Source: Paludibacter sp. (GTDB lineage: Bacteria; Bacteroidota; Bacteroidia; Bacteroidales; Paludibacteraceae). Taken from it: a DNA stretch of 16,628 bases. Made by a program: the position numbers and the translations under genes. Every line of letters starts with the position of its first letter. The stretch's first letter is position 1. The stretch is taken from contig JAQTOL010000018.1 in NCBI GenBank assembly GCA_028748945.1, forward strand, positions 1 to 16,628, given 5' to 3'. Of this stretch, positions 8,081 to 16,245 are shown one piece after another. The notes under the pieces are model-generated. The model was not told the DNA's origin. It worked only from the letters and a program-made list of their open reading frames with translations, and did no database searches.

Positions 8081-8122
8081 ATGATTTAATAAAAAACCCT
8101 TAGGAATCATTTAATAAAAAAC
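8081..8122. repeat. Short direct repeat in the CotH-kup convergent gap
   Basis: A 17-bp motif (ATgATTTAATAAAAAAC at 8081-8097, ATcATTTAATAAAAAAC at 8106-8122) occurs twice with one mismatch, 25 bp apart. It lies between two convergent genes. The runs read as T-tracts on the minus strand and may aid termination of kup. No other function is evident. Confidence 0.5.
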
Positions 8123-8139
8123 AGATCCGGCAGATTGTT
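8114..8139 (-). terminator. Candidate kup terminator
   Basis: On the minus strand AACAATC pairs with GAT-C-TGTT (one bulged base) around a TGCCG loop, followed by TTTTT. It lies 14 bp after the kup stop codon. The stem is short but the T-run is good. Confidence 0.45.
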
Positions 8140-8152
8140 TTAATAGCATCTA

Positions 8153-10120
8153 CTATTCATTTTCAATAGGAAGAATTGCATTGTTTTTGATACGACTGGT
8201 TATTGGTTGATGAATCAGGATTGGAATTTTTTCAGCAATTGTTGAGCTGGTATCCAGCCCCAATGACTTGATATCATTATTACTTATGTTTCGTATCAAA
8301 TTATGTAGATTCATTATAAACCTTTCTGATGCAGGAAGTTTATAATCTACAACCAATATCCGATCAAGATCTACAAACAGGAAGTTGGAAGGAATATTAT
8401 ATTTACGCAACGAATCAAACGGACTTTCGAGGTTAAAACCTCCACTTGCTACCAGGTCTTCGATGACTTCACGAAAATAAAGGTTGATTCTGCGCTCAAT
8501 TTTAAAACCCAGTGTGAAATCAATTTTTATTAATATGCCCGGGATAATTTGATTGACTTTGTATTCAAATGTATTCGGAGCTTCGTCGTTAATGATATGC
8601 AGCAGAAAATAGGTATTGGCCCTTTTGGGATGTTTGCGGAAAATAGAGTATATAATTTTGGATTCAATTTCCATAGGCTTATCAGCCTTGGTTATATATA
8701 CCAGATTTGCACTTAAATATGGGATTTTACTGTCGTTTCTTAAGTCACAAAACTGATTAATATACTTCTCAATATTGGTAAAAGTGATGTAACGGTTCTT
8801 AATTTTACGACCATAAAACCAACCATACATAATAGTAAAGAGAAACAGGGCTAACATAATGGTGAACCATCCGCCATGCATGAATTTATTCAAATTAGCC
8901 ATTAGAAAAACACCTTCAATAGTAAGGTATGTGCATACAACTACTATTCGGAAAACATTACTCCAACCTTTGGAAGGCAACCATGCCGACAAAAGCAAAG
9001 TAGTCATTATCATAGTGATAGTAATGGAAAGACCATAGGCAGCTTCCATGTTTTCAGAACTTCCAAAAAATATTACCACAAAAGAACAAGCTATCCACAA
9101 AAATGAGTTTACCAACGAAATATATACCTGCCCCTTTAAATAAGTTGGATAGGAAATCTTGAATTTGGGCCAAAAATTCAGTGAAATTGCCTCACTTACC
9201 AGCGTATAGGAACCGCTTATCAAGGCCTGACTGGCTATTACAGCCGCAGAAGTAGCAATAATGATTCCGGGAAGCAGAAACCATCCGGGCATAACTGCAA
9301 AGAATGGATTCAGATGTTTGGCAACGTCCGGATGATTCAGTGCCCAGGCTCCCTGTCCCATATAGGTCAGGATAAGCATGGTTTTTACAAAAATCCACGA
9401 AATACGTATATTTTTAATACCACAATGTCCCAAATCGGAATACAGGGCTTCCGCTCCTGTGGTGGCTAAAAAGACAGCTCCAAGTAACAATAGACCACTG
9501 GGATATTTAATCAGCAGTTCAATGGCATAAACCGGATTGATGGCCATCAAAACATGAGGTAATTCAATAATTTGTACAACCCCAAAGAATCCTAACATTA
9601 AAAACCAAATCAGCATAATGGGTCCAAACATCTTACCGATAATGTTACTTCCAAAGCGCTGGAAAGAAAACAGCAAAACTAAAATCACCAATACAACCGG
9701 TATCACAGAAATGGTTGGATAGATCATTCGCAGACCTTCAACAGCTGAGGTAACCGTAATGGCAGGCGTAATAATACCATCGGCAAGCAAAGTACTGCCA
9801 CCGATCATAGTGATTATGACCATCAAGGTTGATTTTTTCTTCAGCAGAGCAAACAAAGCAAAAATGCCCCCTTCCCCATGATTATCGGCCCGCAGGGTAA
9901 TCAAAACATATTTTATGGTAGTTTGTAACGTCAGTGTCCAGAAAATACAGGAAATGCCTCCAAGTACCAACAATTCACTTACTTCTTTTCCTCCGGAAAG
10001 GATGGCTTTAAAAACGTATAAGGGACTCGTTCCAATATCACCATATACAATACCAAGCGTTACGATCAGACCTGATAAAGTTATTTTCTGTATACCTGAA
10101 CTTTGTTTCGAATTAGCCAT
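8153..10120 (-). CDS. kup: KUP-family potassium uptake transporter
   Basis: This 655-residue inner-membrane potassium transporter belongs to the KUP/HAK/KT family, which takes up K+ probably with protons. The family signature GIVYGDIGTSPLYVF is at residues 23-37, in the first membrane segment. About twelve hydrophobic segments extend to roughly residue 440, including the conserved NHGEGGIFAL loop and GAEALYSDLGHCG. A cytoplasmic C-terminal domain follows, and the length is close to the usual 620-660. I chose ATG at 10120 (MANSKQ). An in-frame ATG at 10183 would add 21 residues, but that stretch is a 33-nt near-tandem duplication and begins inside a predicted -7 element. The gene stands alone on the minus strand, convergent with the CotH gene. 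Confidence 0.93.
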   Translation of the reverse strand: MANSKQSSGIQKITLSGLIVTLGIVYGDIGTSPLYVFKAILSGGKEVSELLVLGGISCIFWTLTLQTTIKYVLITLRADNHGEGGIFALFALLKKKSTLMVIITMIGGSTLLADGIITPAITVTSAVEGLRMIYPTISVIPVVLVILVLLFSFQRFGSNIIGKMFGPIMLIWFLMLGFFGVVQIIELPHVLMAINPVYAIELLIKYPSGLLLLGAVFLATTGAEALYSDLGHCGIKNIRISWIFVKTMLILTYMGQGAWALNHPDVAKHLNPFFAVMPGWFLLPGIIIATSAAVIASQALISGSYTLVSEAISLNFWPKFKISYPTYLKGQVYISLVNSFLWIACSFVVIFFGSSENMEAAYGLSITITMIMTTLLLSAWLPSKGWSNVFRIVVVCTYLTIEGVFLMANLNKFMHGGWFTIMLALFLFTIMYGWFYGRKIKNRYITFTNIEKYINQFCDLRNDSKIPYLSANLVYITKADKPMEIESKIIYSIFRKHPKRANTYFLLHIINDEAPNTFEYKVNQIIPGILIKIDFTLGFKIERRINLYFREVIEDLVASGGFNLESPFDSLRKYNIPSNFLFVDLDRILVVDYKLPASERFIMNLHNLIRNISNNDIKSLGLDTSSTIAEKIPILIHQPITSRIKNNAILPIENE

Positions 10121-10124
10121 TAAA

Positions 10125-10177
10125 TTGTATTCTAAAAATAAAGATGAATTTCTAAAGTTGTATTCTTTAAATAAAGA
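10125..10177. repeat. 33-nt near-tandem duplication in the kup leader
   Basis: TTGTATTCTaaAAATAAAGA (10125-10144) recurs as TTGTATTCTttAAATAAAGA (10158-10177) with two mismatches, offset by 33 bp. It falls between the predicted kup promoter and the chosen start codon, so it would be transcribed as leader. Because 33 is a multiple of three it leaves the reading frame open upstream, which explains the misleading longer frame. Confidence 0.6.
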
Positions 10178-10180
10178 CTG

Positions 10181-10188
10181 CAAAAATA
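10181..10188 (-). promoter_or_regulatory. Candidate -7 element for kup
   Basis: On the minus strand this reads TATTTTTG, matching TAnnTTTG. Transcription would start near 10175, giving a leader of about 55 bases to the ATG at 10120 and ruling out a start at 10183. No clear -33 TTTG is seen. Confidence 0.45.
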
Positions 10189-10382
10189 TATAAATACTTC
10201 ATGATATTAGCTGTTTCTTGCAGGATTATATCAATTATTTTCAATTTGTGGAAAGTAAACACTCCCGGCCGGAAATATACACTTTCGAATAAGCGAACAA
10301 ATTGACCGCAAGGTTGGGTAGAATTTTCAGACTGATTATTTCAATTAACAGGATATCAGCTGATACGTATCATAATTTCAGA

Positions 10383-10421
10383 GAAATAGCCTTTGAAATA
10401 TAGGACTTCAAAGGCTATTTC
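10383..10421 (-). terminator. 15-bp perfect hairpin overlapping the ygbA stop codon
   Basis: GAAATAGCCTTTGAA (10383-10397) is perfectly complementary to TTCAAAGGCTATTTC (10407-10421) around a 9-base loop. The ygbA stop codon (10415-10417) and last codon lie within one arm. It lacks a long T-tract on the minus strand, so it may be an RNA-stabilising 3' hairpin as well as, or instead of, an intrinsic terminator. Confidence 0.6.
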
Positions 10422-10708
10422 CGTATCAGGTGTTTCAAATAATCCAGTGGAAAATAAATTATCATGCGCGGACCCGAGAAACGCATGACTTCCCGGATGT
10501 TTGCTTTCATATCCGCCTGATAACAATGTATTTTACAGTCCTTACAGGCCGGCTTATCTTCACCAAACGGACATTTGATCAAACGCTCAAGGGCATAATC
10601 TTTCAGGGTTTCACAATCGGGACATAAGCCATCGGTTCGATGATTCTTCCGGCAATAAAGTCCGATCATGTATTCAACGGTACGTTTCTCATAACTTATT
10701 TTGCTCAT
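10415..10708 (-). CDS. ygbA: YgbA-family cysteine-rich small protein (nitrous oxide-stimulated promoter family)
   Basis: This 97-residue cytoplasmic protein resembles the YgbA_NO family, whose E. coli member is induced by nitrosative stress through NsrR and aids recovery from nitric oxide. Seven cysteines are visible: C19, C29-x2-C32, C46, C55-x2-C58 and C62. The spacing suits a metal or Fe-S site. The C-terminal FSGPRMIIYFPLDYLKHL is typical of the family. The length matches. It is a single gene on the minus strand, 109 bp downstream of the alkaline phosphatase gene. A near-match to the -7 consensus with one extra base (TAAATTTTG, 10758-10766) lies about 50 bases upstream of the ATG. I see no clear regulator site. 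The role in nitric oxide stress is carried over from the family. Confidence 0.8.
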   Translation of the reverse strand: MSKISYEKRTVEYMIGLYCRKNHRTDGLCPDCETLKDYALERLIKCPFGEDKPACKDCKIHCYQADMKANIREVMRFSGPRMIIYFPLDYLKHLIRK

Positions 10709-10817
10709 AAAGAGGTGGGTGTTTACATGAAAAAATAAAGAATCTCTCGCTGAGACACAAAATTTAGTTTTTCTGCATCATTTATTGGCGACTTCGCGTC
10801 CGGCATGAAATAAGAAT

Positions 10818-11888
10818 TTATTTTTTCAGCTTCAGCAATTTTTCAATTTTAGCTTTAAAGCTTGTATTTTCCATAAAACCGCTAAAGATTTCGGCTCCGG
10901 GGCCATAAGAGAAAACAGGAACAGGAACACCGGAATGTCCTTTGGAAGTAAAGACCGCTTTCATTTCGTCCGATCCAAATTTTCCATCGAGGATGGTCAT
11001 TCCACCTGTTTCATGATCGGCTGTGATGATAACCAGTGTATTCCCGGTTTTTTTGGCATAATCAAGTACATGCCCAACCGTTTCATCAAAATCAAGCATT
11101 TCTTTAATTTCCTGTTTATCATTATTATCATGACAGGCCCAATCAATTTGCGAACCTTCCACCATCAGGAAAAAACCTTTTGGGTTGTTGTCCAGAATAT
11201 CTATAGCCGCCATGGTAGCATCCGGTAACATACTACCCCGTTCCGGCATTCCCGGATTCTGATCGTCATAAAGTAAACCGGCCAGTTTTCCTTCTTTTAC
11301 AGCTTTCACATCATCAATATTGTAGGCTATCCGGTAGTTTTTTGCTTTCAGTTCGTCCGTCAGATTACGGCCATCGGTACGTTGTTCAAAATATTTACGT
11401 CCACCTCCGATAAAAACATCGATATTCGTCTTTAAATAATCGGCGGCAATTTCGTCATACATCCCCCTGTCAACCTGATGTGCAATAAAAGAAGCAGGTG
11501 TGGCATGAGTTACCGCACAAGCCACCACAATACCTGTTGCCAGCTTGTTTTTCGCAGCTTCTTCCAAAATCGATTGCACGGCTACCGAATCGGCATTCAT
11601 ACCAATCATTCCGTTCTTTGTTTTCACCCCACATGCCAATGCAGTGCCACCGGCACCCGAGTCGGTGGTAAAATTGGAGGAGGAGTAGGTTTTGGAGAAA
11701 CCGCTGTAAGTACAACGTTCAAGAGCCAGTTTATTTCCATTGGCAATCATGGCCGCATAAACCTGTGCGATTCCCATTCCATCACCAATCAAAAAGATGA
11801 CATTTTTGATGGGCTTTTGAGCTGACAACTGCTGATTCGCTACGAAAAGAAGAGTAAAAGCTAAAAAATATATTGTCTTTCTGGTCAT
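10818..11888 (-). CDS. Secreted alkaline phosphatase (PhoA superfamily)
   Basis: This 356-residue phosphomonoesterase has a signal peptide (about 1-24, ending LSAQ), so it is probably periplasmic or surface-exposed. Visible active-site parts are IGDGMG with metal ligand D36, TTDSGAGGTA with the nucleophile S77, THATPASFIAHQ (128-137), VEGSQIDWACHDND (243-256) with E244, D249 and H253, TADHETGG (289-296) with D291 and H292, and GHSGVPVPVFSYGPGAE (317-333) with H318. All catalytic and metal residues appear present. It is shorter than E. coli PhoA (471), as is common for this family in Bacteroidetes. It is the last gene of the parA run, 30 bp after merR. It may also have its own promoter (11914-11921), and phosphate control is possible but no Pho box was recognised. 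Confidence 0.92.
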   Translation of the reverse strand: MTRKTIYFLAFTLLFVANQQLSAQKPIKNVIFLIGDGMGIAQVYAAMIANGNKLALERCTYSGFSKTYSSSNFTTDSGAGGTALACGVKTKNGMIGMNADSVAVQSILEEAAKNKLATGIVVACAVTHATPASFIAHQVDRGMYDEIAADYLKTNIDVFIGGGRKYFEQRTDGRNLTDELKAKNYRIAYNIDDVKAVKEGKLAGLLYDDQNPGMPERGSMLPDATMAAIDILDNNPKGFFLMVEGSQIDWACHDNNDKQEIKEMLDFDETVGHVLDYAKKTGNTLVIITADHETGGMTILDGKFGSDEMKAVFTSKGHSGVPVPVFSYGPGAEIFSGFMENTSFKAKIEKLLKLKK

Positions 11889-11913
11889 ATTTAATGTGAT
11901 TGTAAATTGAGAA

Positions 11914-11921
11914 CAAACTTA
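11914..11921 (-). promoter_or_regulatory. Candidate -7 element for the alkaline phosphatase gene
   Basis: On the minus strand this reads TAAGTTTG (TAnnTTTG) and overlaps the merR stop codon. A TSS near 11908 would give a leader of about 20 bases. No -33 TTTG is found at the expected spacing, so this is a weak internal-promoter candidate. Confidence 0.3.
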
Positions 11922-12239
11922 TAAATCCATTGCTTTTGCTATTCCGATCAATTCGGTTCTGACCAGTTTTAAACGTTCAACAACTTCCTGTTGTTTGGCA
12001 ACCACATCTTTTTTCTGACTCAACTTACGCTTGGCACCCCCGAGGGTCAGCTTTTGTTCGGTCGTTAAATAAATAATTTGCTTAATGACAGAGATATCCT
12101 CCGGAGAATAGAAACGGGTTCCTTTCGGATTTCGTTTGGGTTTGAGTTCTTTAAACTCATTTTCCCAAAAACGCAAATTAGATTGATTGACTCCAAACAT
12201 GTTGGCCACCTCGGAAATGGAATAAAAGAGTTTCTCCAT
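11919..12239 (-). CDS. MerR-family helix-turn-helix regulator
   Basis: This 106-residue DNA-binding protein has an N-terminal MerR winged helix (about 4-70): FYSISEVANMFGVNQSNLRFWENEF, then the wing motif GTRFYSPEDI (40-49). The C-terminal half (about 60-106) is a short helical region rich in Lys, Glu and Val that could form the dimer coiled coil. There are no cysteine or other effector-binding motifs, so the signal is unknown. It has the length of short MerR-like proteins common in Bacteroidetes. It lies 46 bp after the transglycosylase gene and 30 bp before the alkaline phosphatase gene, so it may control either, or itself. Confidence 0.85.
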   Translation of the reverse strand: MEKLFYSISEVANMFGVNQSNLRFWENEFKELKPKRNPKGTRFYSPEDISVIKQIIYLTTEQKLTLGGAKRKLSQKKDVVAKQQEVVERLKLVRTELIGIAKAMDL

Positions 12240-12285
12240 AATTATAATCGTTTTCTATTTTCATTTGCAAGCTGAAAACCGGGAA

Positions 12286-13566
12286 TTATTTGATTATCTT
12301 CAAACGCTGACCAATTTGAATGGTTGATCCTTTGATATGATTCCATTTTTTTAGTTTGGCAACAGAAATTCCATATTTTTCAGCGACTCCTCCAAGCGTT
12401 TGTCCTCTTTTTACTTTGTGGTAAATCACCCTACCCGAACCACCCGGAACTTCAGCAGTAGATTGTTTTATTTCAATTTCAATTCGACGGTTATTCACCA
12501 GTTCATCTGCCTTGTAAGCCACAATCTCATTATATTTATCGATAAAAGCAGTGGCATAACTCAAAGGCAAACACAATGAATAGGGTTTAATATTCCCCGG
12601 AATGATATCTTTTCGGTATTGTGCATTAAGTAACCGGATTTCTTCGATTGGCAAATTCAATACAGCTGCAATCTGCTCTAAATTAATTCGTTGGCGAACC
12701 ATTATTGTGTCCGTAATGACCGGCATATTTACATCGACCGGGCAAAGATTGTGTTCTGCGGAATAACGCATTGAATAATTCGCAGCAATAAAAATGGGTA
12801 CGTAACTACGGGTCTCTCTCGGAAGATAGGGATATATGTCCCAATAATCACGTTTTCCACCGGATCGGCGAATGGCTTTGTTTACATTTCCCGGACCACA
12901 ATTATAAGAAGCTATTACCAGATTCCAGTCACCGTAAATAGAATATAAATCTTTCAAAAAATGAGCTGCTGCCTTGGTTGCTTTTACCGGTGATAACCGT
13001 TCATCAACTAAAGAATTGATTTCCAAACCATACATTCTTCCGGTTCCTATCATCAATTGCCACAAACCGGCAGCTCCCATACGCGATACGATAGTTGTAT
13101 TAAGAGCCGATTCGATAATCGCTAAATACTTTAATTCCAAAGGCAGATTGTTAGCTCCCAGCACCTGTTCAAAAAGTGGAAAATAATACTCACTCATTCC
13201 CAACATATATTCAAGTTGTGTCCGTTTACGAATGGTATATAAGTCGATAAATGAACGTATCGTGGAGTTATAAGGCATCTCCATGATGTAGGGCAATTTC
13301 GACAGCCTTAACTTACAGATTGAATCAGATACAAGTGGGGGGATTTCACTCGATTCGCAATTTGAAACACCGGCACGTTGTACAATCCAGGAATGTAACA
13401 TATAATCGAGTGTATTATCAAATTCATCGGGAATGGTAAGCGTGGTATCCATTTCGACATTTTCATCACCTGATCCATCTAATCCTTTTTTAGCATCTTG
13501 CGAAAAAACGTTTATATGACTTATTAGAAAAATCAGACCGATAGAAAACAGGTGTTTGAATCTCAT
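12286..13566 (-). CDS. mltD: MltD-type membrane-bound lytic transglycosylase with LysM
   Basis: This 426-residue exported peptidoglycan enzyme has a signal peptide (about 1-23, ending NVFSQ). The SLT/goose-lysozyme-like domain spans about 125-280. The catalytic glutamate is E152 in AIIESALN. Conserved motifs follow: MGAAGLWQLM (163-172), ASYNCGPGNV (near 219-228), then the ETRSYVPIFIAANY helix. A degenerate LysM-like segment (about 288-340; INLEQIAAVLNLP) precedes one clear C-terminal LysM (about 380-426; YHKVKRGQTLGGVAEKYGIS), which binds glycan strands. The family cleaves the MurNAc-GlcNAc bond to give 1,6-anhydro ends. It follows the DUF5683 gene by 29 bp. The parA-parB-DUF5683-LysM transglycosylase order is familiar in Bacteroidetes. 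The gene symbol is by similarity to E. coli MltD. Confidence 0.9.
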   Translation of the reverse strand: MRFKHLFSIGLIFLISHINVFSQDAKKGLDGSGDENVEMDTTLTIPDEFDNTLDYMLHSWIVQRAGVSNCESSEIPPLVSDSICKLRLSKLPYIMEMPYNSTIRSFIDLYTIRKRTQLEYMLGMSEYYFPLFEQVLGANNLPLELKYLAIIESALNTTIVSRMGAAGLWQLMIGTGRMYGLEINSLVDERLSPVKATKAAAHFLKDLYSIYGDWNLVIASYNCGPGNVNKAIRRSGGKRDYWDIYPYLPRETRSYVPIFIAANYSMRYSAEHNLCPVDVNMPVITDTIMVRQRINLEQIAAVLNLPIEEIRLLNAQYRKDIIPGNIKPYSLCLPLSYATAFIDKYNEIVAYKADELVNNRRIEIEIKQSTAEVPGGSGRVIYHKVKRGQTLGGVAEKYGISVAKLKKWNHIKGSTIQIGQRLKIIK

Positions 13567-13595
13567 TATTTATATTCTTATTTCTTTTTAATTAA

Positions 13596-14291
13596 TTATT
13601 TAAAACTAAAACTACATTGTACCCCAAGCGTGCCCTGAAAATCATTTCGATTGTTTATCAATGTCGGTTGAAGACGCAGGGACAAGTCAGGGCTTATATC
13701 AAAATCGTATAATTGAGCATCGACATAAGCATCTACCAACGTAAGGGCATAATACGCCACCGTAACAATCATGCTTAAATCGCGGTAACGCCTGAAAGTA
13801 TCCTGTTTGGTTTTCAGGATTGTTGTCCAGTTAGCAACCGAACCAATAGCAGCATCGCCAAGTTCATACCCTTTTGGTATAATCTCGACAAAACTGGCCT
13901 TACTTATATCTTTATCGATTAGTGCTTTATAATATGGATCCGATTGATATTGAAGAATGTCGCGGTATGCAGTTTTGTAATTCTCATATTTCCCCGAATT
14001 CCAGGTTATTGCATAAGCGCATCCCAAAAAACCACCGTAAACTATCGGCAATTTCCAATACATTCTGTTCAAAATCTGGCCGTAACCGGGAATAATTGCC
14101 CCCATCCATACCGATTTCATTGGATCCGGTTTAAAAGGCTTTGGCTTCAGAGAATCCGGAATTAATTCAACTATCCTTTTAATACCTACTGAATCTGAAG
14201 GGACACTATTTCTACTGATGGATCGCTGAGCCATTATGCCAAACGGTAACAGTAAAATGAAAAGAGCAACTATATACCTGTATTTATGCAC
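13596..14291 (-). CDS. DUF5683 membrane/envelope protein with GTG start
   Basis: This 231-residue protein of unknown function matches the DUF5683 family by the motif SVWMGAIIPGYGQILNRMYW plus KLPIVYGG (about 60-87) and a later YRDLSMIVTVAYYALTLVDAYVDA segment. It has an N-terminal hydrophobic signal or anchor (7-20) and two or more membrane segments. The start appears to be GTG at 14291; no ATG lies between the parB stop and residue 20, which would delete the signal peptide. It begins 12 bp after parB, in the same frame as the parB TAA. The family is commonly found beside parB and an LysM transglycosylase in Bacteroidetes, suggesting an envelope or division-related role, but none is proven. 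Confidence 0.85.
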   Translation of the reverse strand: MHKYRYIVALFILLLPFGIMAQRSISRNSVPSDSVGIKRIVELIPDSLKPKPFKPDPMKSVWMGAIIPGYGQILNRMYWKLPIVYGGFLGCAYAITWNSGKYENYKTAYRDILQYQSDPYYKALIDKDISKASFVEIIPKGYELGDAAIGSVANWTTILKTKQDTFRRYRDLSMIVTVAYYALTLVDAYVDAQLYDFDISPDLSLRLQPTLINNRNDFQGTLGVQCSFSFK

Positions 14292-14303
14292 AAAAATACT
14301 GTA

Positions 14304-15182
14304 TTAGATTTTATCGAACAATTCCATTAGACGTGCCAACTCTTCATCACTCGAAAAAGGAATCGATATTTTTCCTTTCCCTTCCGGATTACAGACAAAT
14401 TGTACTTTTGTTCCAAAAAGCCGGCTCAACTGTGTTTTCAGATCATCAAACTCCTTTAACGCTTTTACAGGATTTTCCGGGGCCTTTTGTTTTGTTTCAA
14501 AACTTCCTGTTTCTAAAAACAGCCTTACAAGTTCTTCCACTTTCCGAACCGTGTAGTCATTTTGAACAATGGATTCATACATACGCAATTGGGCAGCAGG
14601 GTCAGTCATACCTAAAATGGCACGGGCATGTCCCATGTCAATCTTTTTATCCTTAATTCCCATTTGAATTTCAGCCGGCAAACGCAACAAACGGAGGTAA
14701 TTTGCTATAGTGGCCCGCTTTTTTCCTACCCGGTCACTGAGTCGTTCCTGAGTCAGTTTATACTCTTCCATCAGGCGGTAAAATGTAAGGGCAATTTCAA
14801 TGGCATTTAAATCTTCACGCTGAATATTTTCAATCAGCGCCATTTCCATCACCTGCTCATCGGCGGCTGTTTTTATATATGCCGGTATCGCTCTCAAACC
14901 AACCAGTTTAGATGCTCTGAACCGTCGCTCTCCCGCAATAATCAGATAGGTTCCATCATCGTTTTTCCGCAAGGTAATCGGTGAAATTACACCCAGTTCG
15001 CGTATCGAAGTTGCCAGTTCGGTTAACGAATCTTCATCAAAATGACTGCGAGGTTGATTGGGATTTGCAAAAATCAAGTCCATTTCCACTTCACTTATCG
15101 AAGAGGAACCACCGGTACTAATATGTTCGGTATCAATTAAGGCACCTAAACCTTTTCCTAAACCTGTAATATTCTTTGCCAT
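14304..15182 (-). CDS. parB: Chromosome-partitioning protein ParB (Spo0J)
   Basis: This 292-residue protein is the CTP-dependent clamp that loads on parS and forms the partition complex. The N-terminal start GLGKGLGALI contacts ParA. The ParB/Srx domain carries NPNQPR (40-45), the CTP-binding GERRFRA (84-90) and ENIQRE (118-123). The helix-turn-helix for parS binding is at about 143-166 (LTQERLSDRVGKKRATIANYL). The C-terminal 60 residues would form the dimer domain. The length is typical of chromosomal ParB. It follows parA by 48 bp and is co-directional, as in most bacteria. No canonical parS sequence was seen in the window. Confidence 0.97.
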   Translation of the reverse strand: MAKNITGLGKGLGALIDTEHISTGGSSSISEVEMDLIFANPNQPRSHFDEDSLTELATSIRELGVISPITLRKNDDGTYLIIAGERRFRASKLVGLRAIPAYIKTAADEQVMEMALIENIQREDLNAIEIALTFYRLMEEYKLTQERLSDRVGKKRATIANYLRLLRLPAEIQMGIKDKKIDMGHARAILGMTDPAAQLRMYESIVQNDYTVRKVEELVRLFLETGSFETKQKAPENPVKALKEFDDLKTQLSRLFGTKVQFVCNPEGKGKISIPFSSDEELARLMELFDKI

Positions 15183-15230
15183 ATTGTTTTATTCAGTTTC
15201 CAAATGTCATCTTGGATATATCGACTTTTT

Positions 15231-15998
15231 CTATTTTTTATTTTTTTCGATCAATTCATTCGCTAAATCCATATAGTTTGTTGATCCTTTGGATTCGGGA
15301 TCGTACAATAATACGGGTCTGCCATGACTGGGTGCTTCGCTCAATCGGACATTACGCGTGATGACCGACTCGAACACCATTCCCTGAAAATGTTTTTTTA
15401 CTTCGGCGTACACCTGATTTGCCAAACGTAAGCGGTTATCGTACATTGTAAGTAAAAAGCCTTCGATTTCCAGATTCGGATTCAATTTACTTTTTATTAT
15501 TTTGATGGTATTCAATAATTTACTAATTCCTTCGAGTGCAAAGTATTCGCATTGAACAGGTATGACCACCGAGTCGGAAGCAGTAAGTACATTGACTGTG
15601 ATTAATCCCAACGATGGAGAACAATCAACCAGTATATAATCATAAATTTCTTTTAATGGTAACAGTAATTTTTCCATCACGTGTTCCCGGTTTTCCATAT
15701 TGAGCATTTCAATCTCAGCACCTACCAGATCGATATGAGAAGGCAACACAAACAAATTTTCCATTTCAGTCGGATGAATCGCCTGCTTTGATGGAACACC
15801 ATCGATCAGGCACTCATAAATAGTGAACTCGAGCGTGCGTATATCAATCCCAAGCCCCGATGATGCGTTAGCCTGTGGATCTGCATCTACCAAAAGGATT
15901 TTTTTACCCAGCGAGGCTAACGATGCGGCCAGATTGATTGCGGTAGTGGTTTTACCTACACCACCTTTTTGATTGGCAAATGAGATTATTTTTCCCAT
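15231..15998 (-). CDS. parA: Chromosome-partitioning ATPase ParA (Soj)
   Basis: This 255-residue Walker-type ATPase binds DNA and drives movement of ParB-parS complexes to segregate replication origins. The deviant Walker A KGGVGKTT is at 11-18, with the signature lysine K11. The A' motif LVDADPQAN (37-45) and Walker B YILVDCSPSLG (121-131) follow. The length matches the small chromosomal Soj class; there is no N-terminal HTH as in plasmid P1-type ParA. It is the first gene of the minus-strand run, with a 558-bp non-coding region upstream. A -7 candidate on this strand lies at 16246-16253, with a palindrome between promoter and gene. Confidence 0.97.
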   Translation of the reverse strand: MGKIISFANQKGGVGKTTTAINLAASLASLGKKILLVDADPQANASSGLGIDIRTLEFTIYECLIDGVPSKQAIHPTEMENLFVLPSHIDLVGAEIEMLNMENREHVMEKLLLPLKEIYDYILVDCSPSLGLITVNVLTASDSVVIPVQCEYFALEGISKLLNTIKIIKSKLNPNLEIEGFLLTMYDNRLRLANQVYAEVKKHFQGMVFESVITRNVRLSEAPSHGRPVLLYDPESKGSTNYMDLANELIEKNKK

Positions 15999-16135
15999 AA
16001 TAATATAAAGTTCTTAATTATCGTAATATATTTTACTAAACTTCAGTTATCCTTTTTTATTTCATAAAAAGGCTTCTTCGCGTTTATAATTCTATTTAAC
16101 ACGATTCGAATGAATATATATAATTTGATTGTTTC

Positions 16136-16153
16136 TGTTCTCAATTGAGAACA
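16136..16153. promoter_or_regulatory. 18-bp perfect palindrome upstream of parA
   Basis: TGTTCTCAATTGAGAACA is its own reverse complement. Its outer TGTT...AACA arms resemble those of parS, but the CACGTG core is absent. It lies 138 bp upstream of the parA start and would fall within the leader if the 16246-16253 promoter is used. A dimeric repressor operator is the simplest reading. Confidence 0.55.
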
Positions 16154-16245
16154 ATAAACTTGTTTTAATACAGACAGACTAATTACCCAAAGTACTGAAT
16201 CTCACAAAACATTGTTCGGGAAATTAATTAATTATAACGGACTGA

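Noticed and set aside
10121..10183. Longer kup start at 10183
   Set aside because: The extra 21 residues come from a near-tandem duplication, and the codon overlaps or precedes the predicted transcription start.
9915..10193. 92-codon plus-strand open frame opposite the kup 5' end
   Set aside because: It is a shadow of the kup coding frame with no independent support.
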